From positions 120,141-184,140 of the forward strand of contig NZ_JAFCWM010000010.1 in NCBI RefSeq assembly GCF_049897565.1: a DNA stretch of 64,000 nt. The letters are read 5' to 3'. Both the position numbers and the translations under genes were made by a program. Below are positions 1 through 9,518 of this stretch, one piece after another. This DNA is from JAFCUW01 sp049897565 (GTDB taxonomy: Bacteria > Pseudomonadota > Gammaproteobacteria > Burkholderiales > Burkholderiaceae_D). Numbering within the stretch: the stretch's first letter is position 1; each line of letters begins with the position of its first letter. The notes beneath the pieces are model-generated. The model searched no databases, was not told the DNA's origin, and saw only the letters and a list, made by a program, of their open reading frames with translations.

Positions 1-343
1 TGGGGTCAGGTCTGGCAATCGGACATTTTCGGTTATTCCGAATTCTGGGACGAACAGTAAGATGCAACCAGTAAACAACGGTGCTGAGCCGATCACGCGA
101 GCATTGTCCGATTGAGACATGAACTCGGCCTTTTGTCCGAATGTCAGCGCAATAAGCGGCGGCGGGCGCCGAAGATCGCCCCGAAGCAAACACCTTTATT
201 ACTGCTGGTTCTAGGAAGCACCACTCTTATGGTGTTTGCTTAAGAGACCTGACCCCAGATTTTTGTCGGATTGTCAGACCTGACCCCCGTGTTTCTAGCT
301 GTTCTCTGCGCAAGCGGTGCGCCTGCGCCGGCTGACCAAGACG
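1..343. other. intergenic region with dispersed repeats
   Basis: No gene is supported here. It holds several copies or half-copies of the GGGGTCAGACC/GGTCTGACCCC repeat family that recurs at 5611, 5677, 9463 and 26251 (here near 2, 246 and 276). A short open frame that starts at base 2 and stops at about base 60 could be the end of a gene lying to the left, but it overlaps a repeat and I do not call it. Confidence 0.5.
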
Positions 344-380
344 AAAAAAAACCCGCGGGCATCATGCCCGCGAGTTTTTT
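344..380 (-). terminator. intrinsic terminator of the TonB receptor gene
   Basis: A GC stem CGCGGGC (354-360) pairs with GCCCGCG (366-372) around a five-base loop. On the minus strand the stem is followed by a T-run (A-run 344-351 on the plus strand). It sits just past the stop of the minus-strand receptor gene that ends at 396, so it most likely ends that transcript. Confidence 0.8.
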
Positions 381-395
381 CATGGCGGCGCCGGC

Positions 396-3300
396 TTAGA
401 ACTTCAGGTTGTACTCGGCCGTCAGGCGCACCGAGCGCGGATCGCTGTAGCTTGCAACGCGGCCATAGCCGGCGTTGATGACGCCGGTGCCCGAGTTGTA
501 CGTCTCGTTGATCGCCTGCACCGTCTGACGGTCGGTGACGTTGAAGACGTCGACCTTGAAGGCGAAGCCGTTGAGCTGGACCGGCTTGTAGACCAGGTTC
601 AGGTCGAGGCGCACGTCGGTCGGCAGCTTGCCCAGCGAGCCGCGCGGCACCGGCTTGCCGTCGCAGTAGAAGTAGTTCGACTGGTAGGCAGTGTCGGTCG
701 GGTGGTTGCCGATGCAGCTGAGCGGACGGCCCGATGCGACCAGGAAGTTGCCGCCGACCATAACCTGTGGCGTGACTTCATAGAAACCATAGCCCTTGAG
801 CTGATGGGTACGGTCGTTCGGCAGCAGGCCGTTGGCGTATTCCGACAGTTGCGGGCGATCCCACGTTGTCGTCGCGCCAGGATTGTTCTGGCCGTTGTCC
901 GAGCGGCTCTGGCCTTCGGTGTTGCCCTTGCTGCGCGACCAGGTGTAGTTCACCTTGCCGTACCAGCCGCCGCGCAGTGGATGCTCGGCAAAGATGTCGA
1001 CTGCGGCGTAGTTGCGTTCCGCCTTCGGCAGGCCCAGCATTTCCTTGGTGAACGTCACTTGCGTGTAGGTCTTGCGAGCCAGTAAAGGATCGGCGTCGAA
1101 AAAGTCGACCAGGAAGGTGTTGTCTTCGCCCGGGTTGATGAAGGTGCAGCCGCGCGCGCGCATCTTCGACGCGCTGAAGGTCGGGTTGACCGCCAGCCAG
1201 CGCTTCATGACGTCCGGATCGCAGTAGTCGTCGAGCGTCGACTGCAGCTTGCGGTAGGTGCCCTTGACGCCGAAGTTCAGCGCCGGCGAGAACGATTTTT
1301 CAAAGCCGAGCGTGATTTCATCCTGGAAGTTCGGCTTCAGGCCCTGCGCGGCCAGCACCTTCGCGTCCTTCGCTACGTTGTACTCGTTGTTGGCCGAGAA
1401 CGGTGCGGCCAGCGCCACGACGCCCGTCGGCGCGCCGTTTGCATCGACACCGGTGTAAGTGAACGCCTGGGTGGTGTTGATCGAGCGGCTAGGCGCGCGC
1501 ACCGAAATGCTGGTCGGCACTTGCAGGTAGTAGCGGCCGGCCGTGCCGAACACTTTCAGCGACGAGTCGCCGTTGACGTCCCACACGGCGCCCAGGCGCG
1601 GTGCGTACTGCTTCTTCATGTCGAGGAAGGCGTCGCCTTCGCTGTTGATGTTCTTGTACTGCTCGTCGCGCAGGCCCAGCGACAGCAGCAGGTTCGGCGT
1701 GATCTGCCAGCGGTCTTCGATGTACTGCGAGGTCTGTTCCGACGCGATCGTGGTGCCGCTGTTAAACACCACCTGGCTGGCCCAGTAGCCTTGCGCCGCC
1801 AGCGGGCCGTTACCGGTGTTGGCGATGGCGATCGGGGTCGGACCGGAGCCGACCAGCGGTGCTGCCACAGTCGGGTTCGACTGGCGCTGGAAGGTCCAAC
1901 TGCTGCCGCCGGCGCGGAAGAAGCCGGCCACGGAATCGAGCTTGTTCTGGTCGCCGCCGACGCGGATCGTGTGGGTGCCGATCTTGTACTCGAGGTCGAG
2001 ACGGAACGACTTGACCGTGTCTTCCGCGCCCTTCGGCAGGATGTTGCCGACGATCGGCTGGTTGTTGTTGTAGACCAGGCCAGGGGCGCGCGTGGCCGGG
2101 GTCGACGCCACTTGCGGGATCGCCGTCGCCGGGTTGTAGACGTCGTAGCCATCGTACGTGTTGGTGTGCGGCGACTTGAGCTGGCCGATGACGGTGGTCA
2201 GGGTCAGCGCGTCGGTCAGGTTGCCGGTGTACTTGAGCAAGGTCGTCGTCGAGCCGACGCCGGTGTTGTTGGCCGGATCGTTGCGATAGTGCTCGCCCGA
2301 ATTGACGACGCTGCCGCGCGCGCGGGTGGCGTAGTCGTAACCGTAGTAGTAGGCGTCGCGCTTGGCGTCATCGTGGATGTAGGTCAGTTCCAGGCGGTGT
2401 GCGTCGGTCAGGTTCCAGTCGAACTTGGCCAGGCCGCGCAGGTTCTTGTCGGTCACTTCGCCCCAGCCCCATTTGCCCAGCGCCGCAGCCGTTTCCGCGC
2501 TGTTGCGCGCCACGCGGCTCTGCTCGATCTGGCTTTGTTCGAGCGCGACGAACATGAACAGCTTGTCCTGGATGATCGGGCCGCCGACGTAGGCGCCGAC
2601 GCGCGTGTCCTGGCGCGTATTGTCTCCGCGGCGCTGGAAGATCGTGCCGTCGGTGGCGGTGTTGGTCGAGGCGCCGGTCTTGGCGTAATACATGTCCTTG
2701 TACGACGAGCGCAGCTTCTTCGGCGTGATGCTGGCCATCGCGCCCGTTTCCCACGTGTTGGTGCCGCTCTTGGTGGTGATGTTGACGACGCCGCCGATCG
2801 AACGGCCGAACTCGGCGCCGAAGCCGCCGGTCAGGATCTGCGCCTGGGCGATGGCGCCAAACGGCAGCTCGGAGGAACCGAGCCCGGTCAGCGCGTTGGT
2901 CACTGGAAAGCCGTTGATGTAGTACGAGTTTTCCGACGGGCCGCTGCCGCCGAAGCTGGAACCGAGATAGCGGTAATCCGGGCGCGTGGTGTTCGGCGCC
3001 AGCTGGATGATGGCGTCGAGCGTCGGCGCGATCGGCAGGCGCGCCAGTTCGCGCGCGGTGAAGGTGGCGCCGTTGTTGGCGCTGGACACGTCGATACGGG
3101 TGCGCTGGCCGGAAATCTGCACTTTCTGCACGGCGGCGGCGGAAAACGATGCCTCGGCGCCCTGGCCGATCGTCACTTCCACTTCGCTGGTGGCGACGAC
3201 ACTGGTCCCTTGCAGCAGTTCAACCTGGTAGCGGCCGGGCGGCAGCGCGGTGGCGGTGTAGCGACCGGTCGCGTCGGGCGTGACCTTGCGCAGCAAGTTG

Positions 3301-3473
3301 GTGTCGATGTTCTTGATGCTGATGGTCGCGCCGGCCGTATCGACCTTGCCGAAGATGGTACCGCTGGCGTTCGATTGCGCCATCGCCGGCTGCACGACGG
3401 CAGCGGTCAGGGCGGCGGTGGCAAATGCCAAGGATAACGCCTGTACCAACACGGATTTTTTGAACATGAACAC
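396..3473 (-). CDS. Oar-like TonB-dependent receptor with carboxypeptidase-regulatory-like domain
   Basis: Outer-membrane receptor of 1025 residues. Residues 1 to about 32 form a signal peptide ending AMAQ. Residues ~36-115 resemble a carboxypeptidase-regulatory-like fold, as in Oar-type receptors. A plug domain follows (motif IGGVVNITTKSGTN near 225-240). The rest is a beta-barrel ending in NLKF, with the terminal Phe typical of outer-membrane proteins. Start chosen at 3473, five bases after GGAG; a second Met two codons in is also possible. The gene diverges from a peptide ABC importer, which suggests, by context only, that the substrate is an oligopeptide. In Massilia relatives such receptors are usually annotated just as TonB-dependent receptors. 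Substrate is unknown. Confidence 0.9.
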   Translation of the reverse strand: MFMFKKSVLVQALSLAFATAALTAAVVQPAMAQSNASGTIFGKVDTAGATISIKNIDTNLLRKVTPDATGRYTATALPPGRYQVELLQGTSVVATSEVEVTIGQGAEASFSAAAVQKVQISGQRTRIDVSSANNGATFTARELARLPIAPTLDAIIQLAPNTTRPDYRYLGSSFGGSGPSENSYYINGFPVTNALTGLGSSELPFGAIAQAQILTGGFGAEFGRSIGGVVNITTKSGTNTWETGAMASITPKKLRSSYKDMYYAKTGASTNTATDGTIFQRRGDNTRQDTRVGAYVGGPIIQDKLFMFVALEQSQIEQSRVARNSAETAAALGKWGWGEVTDKNLRGLAKFDWNLTDAHRLELTYIHDDAKRDAYYYGYDYATRARGSVVNSGEHYRNDPANNTGVGSTTTLLKYTGNLTDALTLTTVIGQLKSPHTNTYDGYDVYNPATAIPQVASTPATRAPGLVYNNNQPIVGNILPKGAEDTVKSFRLDLEYKIGTHTIRVGGDQNKLDSVAGFFRAGGSSWTFQRQSNPTVAAPLVGSGPTPIAIANTGNGPLAAQGYWASQVVFNSGTTIASEQTSQYIEDRWQITPNLLLSLGLRDEQYKNINSEGDAFLDMKKQYAPRLGAVWDVNGDSSLKVFGTAGRYYLQVPTSISVRAPSRSINTTQAFTYTGVDANGAPTGVVALAAPFSANNEYNVAKDAKVLAAQGLKPNFQDEITLGFEKSFSPALNFGVKGTYRKLQSTLDDYCDPDVMKRWLAVNPTFSASKMRARGCTFINPGEDNTFLVDFFDADPLLARKTYTQVTFTKEMLGLPKAERNYAAVDIFAEHPLRGGWYGKVNYTWSRSKGNTEGQSRSDNGQNNPGATTTWDRPQLSEYANGLLPNDRTHQLKGYGFYEVTPQVMVGGNFLVASGRPLSCIGNHPTDTAYQSNYFYCDGKPVPRGSLGKLPTDVRLDLNLVYKPVQLNGFAFKVDVFNVTDRQTVQAINETYNSGTGVINAGYGRVASYSDPRSVRLTAEYNLKF

Positions 3474-3812
3474 TCCAGAGAAAGGGCGGAAGACGCGGGA
3501 TACACGTCATTTTTAGTTGTGCAAGGCGGGGGCAGCGGGGACGGGATGGCGTCGACGGCGCCCTTGTGAATCTATCGAAAAATTGACGACAAGCATTTTC
3601 AGGGCTTTGCTATCTGACCATCGACTTACCGTTTAGTCAATATAGGGTGCTGCCATTACAACAGATTGAGCGCAAGTTTCTTTTGTTCAACCGCTGGCAG
3701 CTGATTTATGCTGCATAGCGTCCTGATCGCTGAGGAATTGCCGCCCAGCAGCGCAAATATGCGCTATCGTTACGCCTTTTTCGGACCCTGCCTGCGGCAA
3801 AGGAAGTAGTCG
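3474..3812. promoter_or_regulatory. divergent promoter region, receptor versus peptide importer
   Basis: This 339-bp gap separates divergent starts at 3473 and 3813 and must carry both promoters. I see AT-rich stretches (for example TTGACG at about 3580 and a TATAGG-like box near 3642) but no convincing -35/-10 pair, so no individual promoter is called. Confidence 0.4.
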
Positions 3813-5597
3813 ATGAAATCACCGGTGGTAAGTTGGTTGATGTGCCTTGGCGTGCTGTGCGGCAGCGCCGCGGCGGCGGCGGCGCCGGCGCTTGCCGCCG
3901 AGCCGGTCAAGACGCTGCGCTACATTATTCCCGCGGCCGAGACCGGCTTCGATCCGGCCGTCGCGCGCGACCTGTATTCGGGCCACGTGCTGCAGGCGGT
4001 GTTCGAAACGCTGTATACCTACGATTACCTGGCGCGCCCGGCGACGCTGGCGCCGCTCGCCGCCGCCGCGCTGCCGCAGGTGTCGGCCGACGGCAAGACC
4101 TACACGATCGAGCTCAAGCGCGGCATCCTGTTTACGCCGGACCCGGCGTTCAAGGGCCGCCGCCGCGAACTGACCGTCGCCGACTTCGTCTATTCGTGGA
4201 AGCGCCTGTTCGACCCGAAACTGGCGTCGCCGCATGCCTGGCTGTTCGAGGGCAAGGTCGTCGGCCTCGACAAGCTCATTGCCGACGCCAGGAAAACCGG
4301 GCGCCTCGACTACGACGCCAAGGTCGACGGCTTCGAAGTGGTCGATCCGTACACCTTGCGCATCCACCTGACCCAGACCGATTTCAACCTCGGCATGATT
4401 CTCGCGCACGAGCCGACGTCGGCGCTGGCGCGCGAAGTCGTCGCCGCCTACGGCGACGCGCGCGGCGACGTCTCGTCGAACCCGGTCGGTACCGGCCACT
4501 ACAAGCTGGGCCAGTGGGTGCGCGGCAACCGCATCGTCCTCGAGCGCAATACCGATCACCTGCCGGAAACCTGGGACTTCAAGGGCAACGGCACGCCTGA
4601 CGATCTGCGCATCATTGCGCAGATGAAGGGCAAGCAGATTCCGCAGATTGGCCGGGTCGAGATTTCGGTGATGGTCGAAGACCAGTCGCGCTGGCTGTCG
4701 TTCCAGAGCGGCGGCACCGACCTGTTCTGGCTGGATGGCCCGCTGGCGCCGAAAGCGCTGCTGGACGGCAAGCTGCGGCCGGAACTGGCGGCCAAGGGCG
4801 TGCAGCTGTCGCGCCTGATGGATCCGGAAGTGACCTATTACTACTGGAACATGAAGGACCCAGTCCTTGGCGGCATGTCGAACGAAAAAATCGCGCTGCG
4901 GCGCGCCATCGCGATCGCCCACAACATCGACGAAGAGATCGCCATTGTCTGGAACGGCCAGGCCGAGCGGGTCGATTATCCGATTCCCCCCGGCGTCGTG
5001 GGGCACGACCCCGCCTACAAGAGCCTGCTGCAATATGATCCGGCGCTGGCCAACCGCATGCTTGACCGGTTTGGCTACAAGAAAGGCAAGGACGGCTGGC
5101 GCACGCTACCGGACGGCAAGCCGCTGGTGATTCGTTACGTGTCGCGCAACGAGGCCAGCGGCGTGCTGCAGGCCGAGGTCTGGCGCAAGACCTATACGTC
5201 GCTGGGCATCCGCATGGAAAACGACCGCATGATCTTCAGCGACTTGCTCAAGGCCGAGCAGTTATGCAAGGTTCAGAGCCGCAACTACCAGTGGATGGCC
5301 GACTATCCGGACGGCGACAATTTTATGCAGCTGTACTACGGCCCCAACATCCACCAGAACAACGCCGGTTGTTTCGCCGATGCCGAATTCGACCGGATGT
5401 ATGCGCGGACCCAGAAGATGCAGGCCGGCGCCGAGCGCGACGCGCTGTACCACAAGATGGCGCGCCGCATCGAAGTGACCGGCGCCTCGCGGATGGGCTA
5501 CGCGCGCTACCGCAACATGCTGGCCCAGCCAAACGTGCTCGGCTACAAGAAGCACCCGATCATGAAGCAGGAGTGGCAGTACATCGACCTCAAGTAA
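3813..5597 (+). CDS. peptide/nickel-type ABC transporter substrate-binding protein
   Basis: Periplasmic solute-binding protein of 594 residues, SBP_bac_5 type (DppA/OppA fold). A signal peptide runs to about residue 29 (APALAAE). The body has the family layout, including PVGTGHYKL and a late segment (DYPDGDNFMQLYYGPN) typical of oligopeptide binders. A strong ribosome site (AAAGGAAG) stands before the ATG. It leads a run of importer genes on the plus strand: two permeases and a fused ATPase follow. Between it and the first permease lies a 114-bp gap with two copies of the GGGGTCTGACCCC repeat. The divergent TonB receptor could feed it across the outer membrane; that pairing is inference. Confidence 0.92.
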   Translation: MKSPVVSWLMCLGVLCGSAAAAAAPALAAEPVKTLRYIIPAAETGFDPAVARDLYSGHVLQAVFETLYTYDYLARPATLAPLAAAALPQVSADGKTYTIELKRGILFTPDPAFKGRRRELTVADFVYSWKRLFDPKLASPHAWLFEGKVVGLDKLIADARKTGRLDYDAKVDGFEVVDPYTLRIHLTQTDFNLGMILAHEPTSALAREVVAAYGDARGDVSSNPVGTGHYKLGQWVRGNRIVLERNTDHLPETWDFKGNGTPDDLRIIAQMKGKQIPQIGRVEISVMVEDQSRWLSFQSGGTDLFWLDGPLAPKALLDGKLRPELAAKGVQLSRLMDPEVTYYYWNMKDPVLGGMSNEKIALRRAIAIAHNIDEEIAIVWNGQAERVDYPIPPGVVGHDPAYKSLLQYDPALANRMLDRFGYKKGKDGWRTLPDGKPLVIRYVSRNEASGVLQAEVWRKTYTSLGIRMENDRMIFSDLLKAEQLCKVQSRNYQWMADYPDGDNFMQLYYGPNIHQNNAGCFADAEFDRMYARTQKMQAGAERDALYHKMARRIEVTGASRMGYARYRNMLAQPNVLGYKKHPIMKQEWQYIDLK

Positions 5598-5610
5598 CGC
5601 CACCATTCCA

Positions 5611-5689
5611 TCGGGGTCAGACCTAGGTCTGACCCCGATAAAAACAGGTGCTGCCGGGTTTTCGTCGAATTTAAACGGGGTCTGACCCC
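5611..5689. repeat. palindromic GGGGTCAGACC repeats
   Basis: A 28-bp perfect palindrome (5611-5638, arms TCGGGGTCAGACCT / AGGTCTGACCCCGA) is followed by a second unit GGGGTCTGACCCC at 5677-5689. Both belong to the dispersed family also seen at 1-290, 9463 and 26251-26354. They could form a hairpin in the importer mRNA between the binding-protein gene and the permease genes, a place where such structures can stabilise the upstream message. That effect is not shown here. Confidence 0.85.
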
Positions 5690-5711
5690 AAATTGTATTG
5701 GAGCACGTATC

Positions 5712-6650
5712 GTGTTTGCCTATATCCTGCGCCGCCTCTGGCAGATGCTGCCCACCATGGCCGGCGTGGTCGTGCTCGTCTTCGTGCTGTTTAACTGGGT
5801 CGGCGGCGACCCCGCGTATATTTTGGCGGGCAAGATGTCGAACGCGGAGGCGATCGCGAACATCCGCAAGCAACTCGGCGTCGATCAGCCGTACTACGTG
5901 CAGCTCGGTATCTTCGTCAAGCAGATCCTCACCTTTGACTTCGGCAATTCGTGGGCCACCGGCGAATCGGTCGCCAACATCATCACCACCCGGCTGGGGC
6001 CGTCACTGACGGTACTCATTCCGCTGACGATCCTGGAAACGTTTTTCGGCATCGCGCTGGCGCTGGCGATCGCCTTCGTGCGCGGCTCGCTGACCGACCG
6101 CGCGGTGATGATTGCCTGCACCGTCGGCATGTCGATTTCGATCCTGGTCTACATCATCGTGTTCCAGTACGGCTTCGCCTACAAGCTCGGGCTGTTCCCG
6201 GTGCAGGGCTGGGGCGAGAGCTTCGGCGAAAACCTGCTGCGCTATTCGTTGCTGCCGATCCTGATCGGCCTGGCCGTGTCGATCGCGCCGACCCTGCGCC
6301 TGTACCGCAGCTTCGTGCTCGACGAGGCCAACCAGGACTACGTGCGCACCGCGCGCGCCAAGGGTCTGGGCGAGCGCCGCATCATGTGGGTCCACGTGCT
6401 GCGCAACGCGTCGATTCCGATCATCACCCACGTCATGTCGAATCTGCCGGCGCTGCTGATCGGCGCCTTCCTGCTCGAGCGCTTCTTTGGCATTCCCGGC
6501 ATCGGCCGCGAAGTGATCCTGGCCGTCGAGCGCAGCGACTTTCCGGTGATTAAGGCGATCACCGTCTACGTCGCCGCCGCCACGATGATCTTCAACCTGC
6601 TGACCGACCTGATGTACCAGGCGGTCGATCCGCGCGTTCAACTTTCCTGA
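5712..6650 (+). CDS. peptide ABC transporter permease (DppB/OppB type)
   Basis: Inner-membrane permease of 312 residues with about six hydrophobic segments. The conserved cytoplasmic EAA loop is visible (DYVRTARAKGLGERRI), followed by the family ending with ERFFGIPGIGREVI. The start is GTG at 5712, preceded by GGAG. It overlaps the next permease by one base at 6650 (TGATG), so the two are translationally coupled. Together with the second permease it should form the channel of the importer whose binding protein is encoded upstream. Length matches the DppB family. Confidence 0.92.
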   Translation: MFAYILRRLWQMLPTMAGVVVLVFVLFNWVGGDPAYILAGKMSNAEAIANIRKQLGVDQPYYVQLGIFVKQILTFDFGNSWATGESVANIITTRLGPSLTVLIPLTILETFFGIALALAIAFVRGSLTDRAVMIACTVGMSISILVYIIVFQYGFAYKLGLFPVQGWGESFGENLLRYSLLPILIGLAVSIAPTLRLYRSFVLDEANQDYVRTARAKGLGERRIMWVHVLRNASIPIITHVMSNLPALLIGAFLLERFFGIPGIGREVILAVERSDFPVIKAITVYVAAATMIFNLLTDLMYQAVDPRVQLS

Positions 6651-7753
6651 TGTCCCAACAACCCATGACCAATCAACCAACGTCGCCCGGCCTGTGGGCG
6701 CTTGCCTGGCGCCGGCTGCGCGGCGACAAGGTCGCCATGGTGTCGCTGGCGGTGGTGGCGGCATTCCTGGCGATGCTGGTGCTGTCGTCGACCGGCCTGA
6801 TCGTGGCCGACTGGGAACGGGAAGTCGGCGTCAACTATGCGCCGCCGCACTTCGCCGGCGCTGCCGGCGGCCTGGCGCAAAAGTCGCCAGGCGCCCAGGA
6901 AGCAGCCGTGCCCGACAACCCGTTCGACCCGCTGGCCGCCGACATCAAGGCGATCCGCGCGCAGTCCGGTTCGGCTGCGCCCGACATGTACGGCGTCACC
7001 GATCCGCTCGCCGCCGAGATGGCCGAACTGCGCGCTGCCACGCCCGGCGCTGCCGGCGCCCAGGCCGCGCGCCGCGAAACGCTGCCGTTCGGCGCCGACA
7101 AGTGGGGCCACGACATCATCAAGAAAACCATCAAGGGTGCCGAGACGTCGATCGTCGTCGGCCTGGTGGCCGCCACCCTGGCTGTCGCGCTCGGCACAAT
7201 GTTCGGCGCCGTGTCCGGCTACTACGGCGGCGTCGTCGACGATTTCTTCAACTGGTTCTACAGCATCTTCACGTCGATCCCGTCGATCCTGATGATCCTG
7301 ACGGTCGCCGCGGTGCTGCAGCAAAAGGGCGTCGCCACGATCGTGCTGATCCTGGGCCTGACCGGCTGGACCGGGCCGTACCGCCTGATCCGCGCCGAGT
7401 ACATGAAACACAAGGCGCGCGAATACGTGATGGCGGCCGACGCCATCGGCGCCTCGATCTGGCGCAAGATGTTCTCGCACATCTTCCCCAACGTCAGCCA
7501 CGTCGCGCTGGTGCAGTTGTCGATCCTGGTGGTCGGCTTCATCAAGGCCGAAGTGATCCTGTCCTTCCTCGGCTTCGGCGTGCCGGTCGGCGTCGTGTCG
7601 TGGGGCAGCATGCTGAACGAGGCGCAAAACGAACTGATCCTCGGCAAGTGGTGGCAGCTGACCGCCGCCGCCGCCGCGATGGCGCTCTTGGTGACGGCGT
7701 TCTCGCTGTTTACCGATGCGCTGCGCGACGCGCTCGACCCGAAACTGAAATGA
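6650..7753 (+). CDS. peptide ABC transporter permease (DppC/OppC type) with enlarged periplasmic loop
   Basis: Second permease, 367 residues, longer than the usual ~300 of DppC. After the first membrane segment (residues ~25-48) an Ala/Pro-rich insert of roughly 100 residues precedes the conserved GADKWGHDIIKK motif, which normally follows much sooner. The EAA loop reads REYVMAADAIGASIWRK and the C-terminus has three further membrane helices. Start overlaps the end of the upstream permease; a second ATG five codons in is possible. The extended loop is seen directly; what it binds is unknown. Confidence 0.9.
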   Translation: MSQQPMTNQPTSPGLWALAWRRLRGDKVAMVSLAVVAAFLAMLVLSSTGLIVADWEREVGVNYAPPHFAGAAGGLAQKSPGAQEAAVPDNPFDPLAADIKAIRAQSGSAAPDMYGVTDPLAAEMAELRAATPGAAGAQAARRETLPFGADKWGHDIIKKTIKGAETSIVVGLVAATLAVALGTMFGAVSGYYGGVVDDFFNWFYSIFTSIPSILMILTVAAVLQQKGVATIVLILGLTGWTGPYRLIRAEYMKHKAREYVMAADAIGASIWRKMFSHIFPNVSHVALVQLSILVVGFIKAEVILSFLGFGVPVGVVSWGSMLNEAQNELILGKWWQLTAAAAAMALLVTAFSLFTDALRDALDPKLK

Positions 7754-7763
7754 GGCGCGGCAC

Positions 7764-9452
7764 ATGACTAACGACACCAACATGCTGCTGCAAGTGCGCA
7801 ATCTGCGCGTCTCGTTCCGGCTCGACAAGAAGACCAGCTTCGAGGCCGTCAAGGGCATCTCGTTCGACGTGCCGCGCAACGCCACCGTCGCGCTGGTGGG
7901 CGAATCGGGCAGCGGCAAGTCGGTCAGCTCGCTCGCGGTGATGGGCTTGCTGGCGCGCGAAAACAGCGTCGTCGACCCGGCCAGCAGCATCGTCTTCGAC
8001 GGCCGCGACTTGCTCAAGATGTCGCCCGCCGAGCGGCGCAACATGTGCGGCAAGGACATCTCGATGATCTTCCAGGAGCCGATGTCGTCGCTGAACCCGG
8101 TGTTTACGGTGGGCTTTCAGATCGGTGAAGTGCTGCGCCTGCACATGGGCATGAACAAGCGGCAGGCGAGGGCGCGCACGCTGGCGCTGCTCGGCGAAGT
8201 CGGCATTCCCGAGCCCGAGCGCAAGATCGACGCCTATCCGAGCCAGATGTCGGGCGGCCAGCAGCAGCGCGTGATGATCGCCATGGCGATCGCCTGCGAG
8301 CCGAAGCTGCTCATCGCCGACGAGCCGACCACCGCGCTCGACGTCACGATCCAGAAGCAGATCATGGGCCTCATCGCCGACCTGCAAAAAAAACGCCAGA
8401 TGTCGGTGCTGTTCATCACCCACGACCTCGGCCTGGTGGGCGAAATCGCCGACCGCGTCATCGTCATGCGCCACGGCGTGGTGCGCGAAGATGGTCCGGT
8501 GCGCCAGATCTTCGAGCTCCCGGCCGACGACTACACGAAAGCGCTGTTGCATTGCCGCCCGAACCTCGACGAGCGGCCGATGCGCCTGCCGGTCATCGAC
8601 GACTACATCGCCGGCGGCGCCGCCGTGGCGGACCAGCCGCAGCGTGCGCGCGGCAGCGAGCCTGGCGACGTGCCGCTGCTGGTGGTCGACAAGCTGGCGA
8701 AAAGTTTCTTCACGCGCGAAGGCTTGTTCGGCAAGCGCGAGTTCAAGGCCGTCAAGGACGTCTCGTTCACCTTGGCGCGCGGCAAGACGCTCGGCGTGGT
8801 GGGCGAATCGGGCTCCGGCAAGACCACCGTCGGCTTGACGTTGCTGCGGCTGCACCAGGCCACCGCCGGCACTGCCATGTTCGAAGGGCGCGACCTGATC
8901 TCGATGGCGGCGCGCGACTACATGCCGTACAAGCGGCGCATCCAGATCATTTTCCAGAACCCGTACGCGTCGCTCAATCCGCGCTTTACCGTCGGCCAGA
9001 TCCTGCTCGAGCCGATGCGGATCCACAAGATTGGCGCAAACGACAGCGAGCGCATCGCGATGGCGCAGGCGCTGCTGGAAAAAGTCGGCTTGCCGGCGCA
9101 GGCGTTCCACCGCTACCCGCACGAGTTTTCCGGCGGCCAGCGCCAGCGTATCGCGATCGCGCGCTGCCTGACGATGAAGCCGGAGATTTTGGTGTGCGAC
9201 GAATCGGTGTCGGCGCTTGACGTGTCGGTGCAGGCACAGGTGCTGAACCTGCTGCAGGATCTGCAAGATGAGCTCGGCATGAGCTACATCTTCATCTCGC
9301 ACGACCTGTCGGTGGTCAAGTACATGGCCGACCAGGTGATGGTGATGCACCAGGGCAGCGTGGTCGAGCTCGCCGACTCCGACGAGCTGTACCGCAACCC
9401 GCAGCACCCGTACACGAAGACCTTGCTCAGTGCGATCCCGCGCGGCATCTGA
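7764..9452 (+). CDS. fused dipeptide/oligopeptide ABC ATPase (DppD-DppF type)
   Basis: A 562-residue protein with two complete ABC ATPase halves, so one polypeptide supplies both nucleotide-binding domains. The first Walker A is GESGSGKS (46-53), with signature SGGQQQR and Walker B LLIADEPTTALD. The second half has Walker A GESGSGKT near residue 350, signature SGGQRQR and Walker B ILVCDESVSALD. Each half ends with an oligopeptide-transporter-type C-terminal segment (YTKALLHC; YTKTLLSAIP). It starts ten bases after the second permease and completes the importer. Confidence 0.93.
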   Translation: MTNDTNMLLQVRNLRVSFRLDKKTSFEAVKGISFDVPRNATVALVGESGSGKSVSSLAVMGLLARENSVVDPASSIVFDGRDLLKMSPAERRNMCGKDISMIFQEPMSSLNPVFTVGFQIGEVLRLHMGMNKRQARARTLALLGEVGIPEPERKIDAYPSQMSGGQQQRVMIAMAIACEPKLLIADEPTTALDVTIQKQIMGLIADLQKKRQMSVLFITHDLGLVGEIADRVIVMRHGVVREDGPVRQIFELPADDYTKALLHCRPNLDERPMRLPVIDDYIAGGAAVADQPQRARGSEPGDVPLLVVDKLAKSFFTREGLFGKREFKAVKDVSFTLARGKTLGVVGESGSGKTTVGLTLLRLHQATAGTAMFEGRDLISMAARDYMPYKRRIQIIFQNPYASLNPRFTVGQILLEPMRIHKIGANDSERIAMAQALLEKVGLPAQAFHRYPHEFSGGQRQRIAIARCLTMKPEILVCDESVSALDVSVQAQVLNLLQDLQDELGMSYIFISHDLSVVKYMADQVMVMHQGSVVELADSDELYRNPQHPYTKTLLSAIPRGI

Positions 9453-9518
9453 GTTTCAAAACTGGGGTCTGACGTCGGCTTTAGAACGCCGCTTTGAAGA
9501 TTCCGTTACCATGGTGTG

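Noticed and set aside
1521..3437. 638-codon plus-strand frame opposite the TonB receptor
   Set aside because: It mirrors the receptor codons in a GC-rich gene, is Arg/Val/Asp-biased and has no motif. The same applies to long antisense frames at 7710-9407, 10550-12382, 12379-14817 and 17514-20123.
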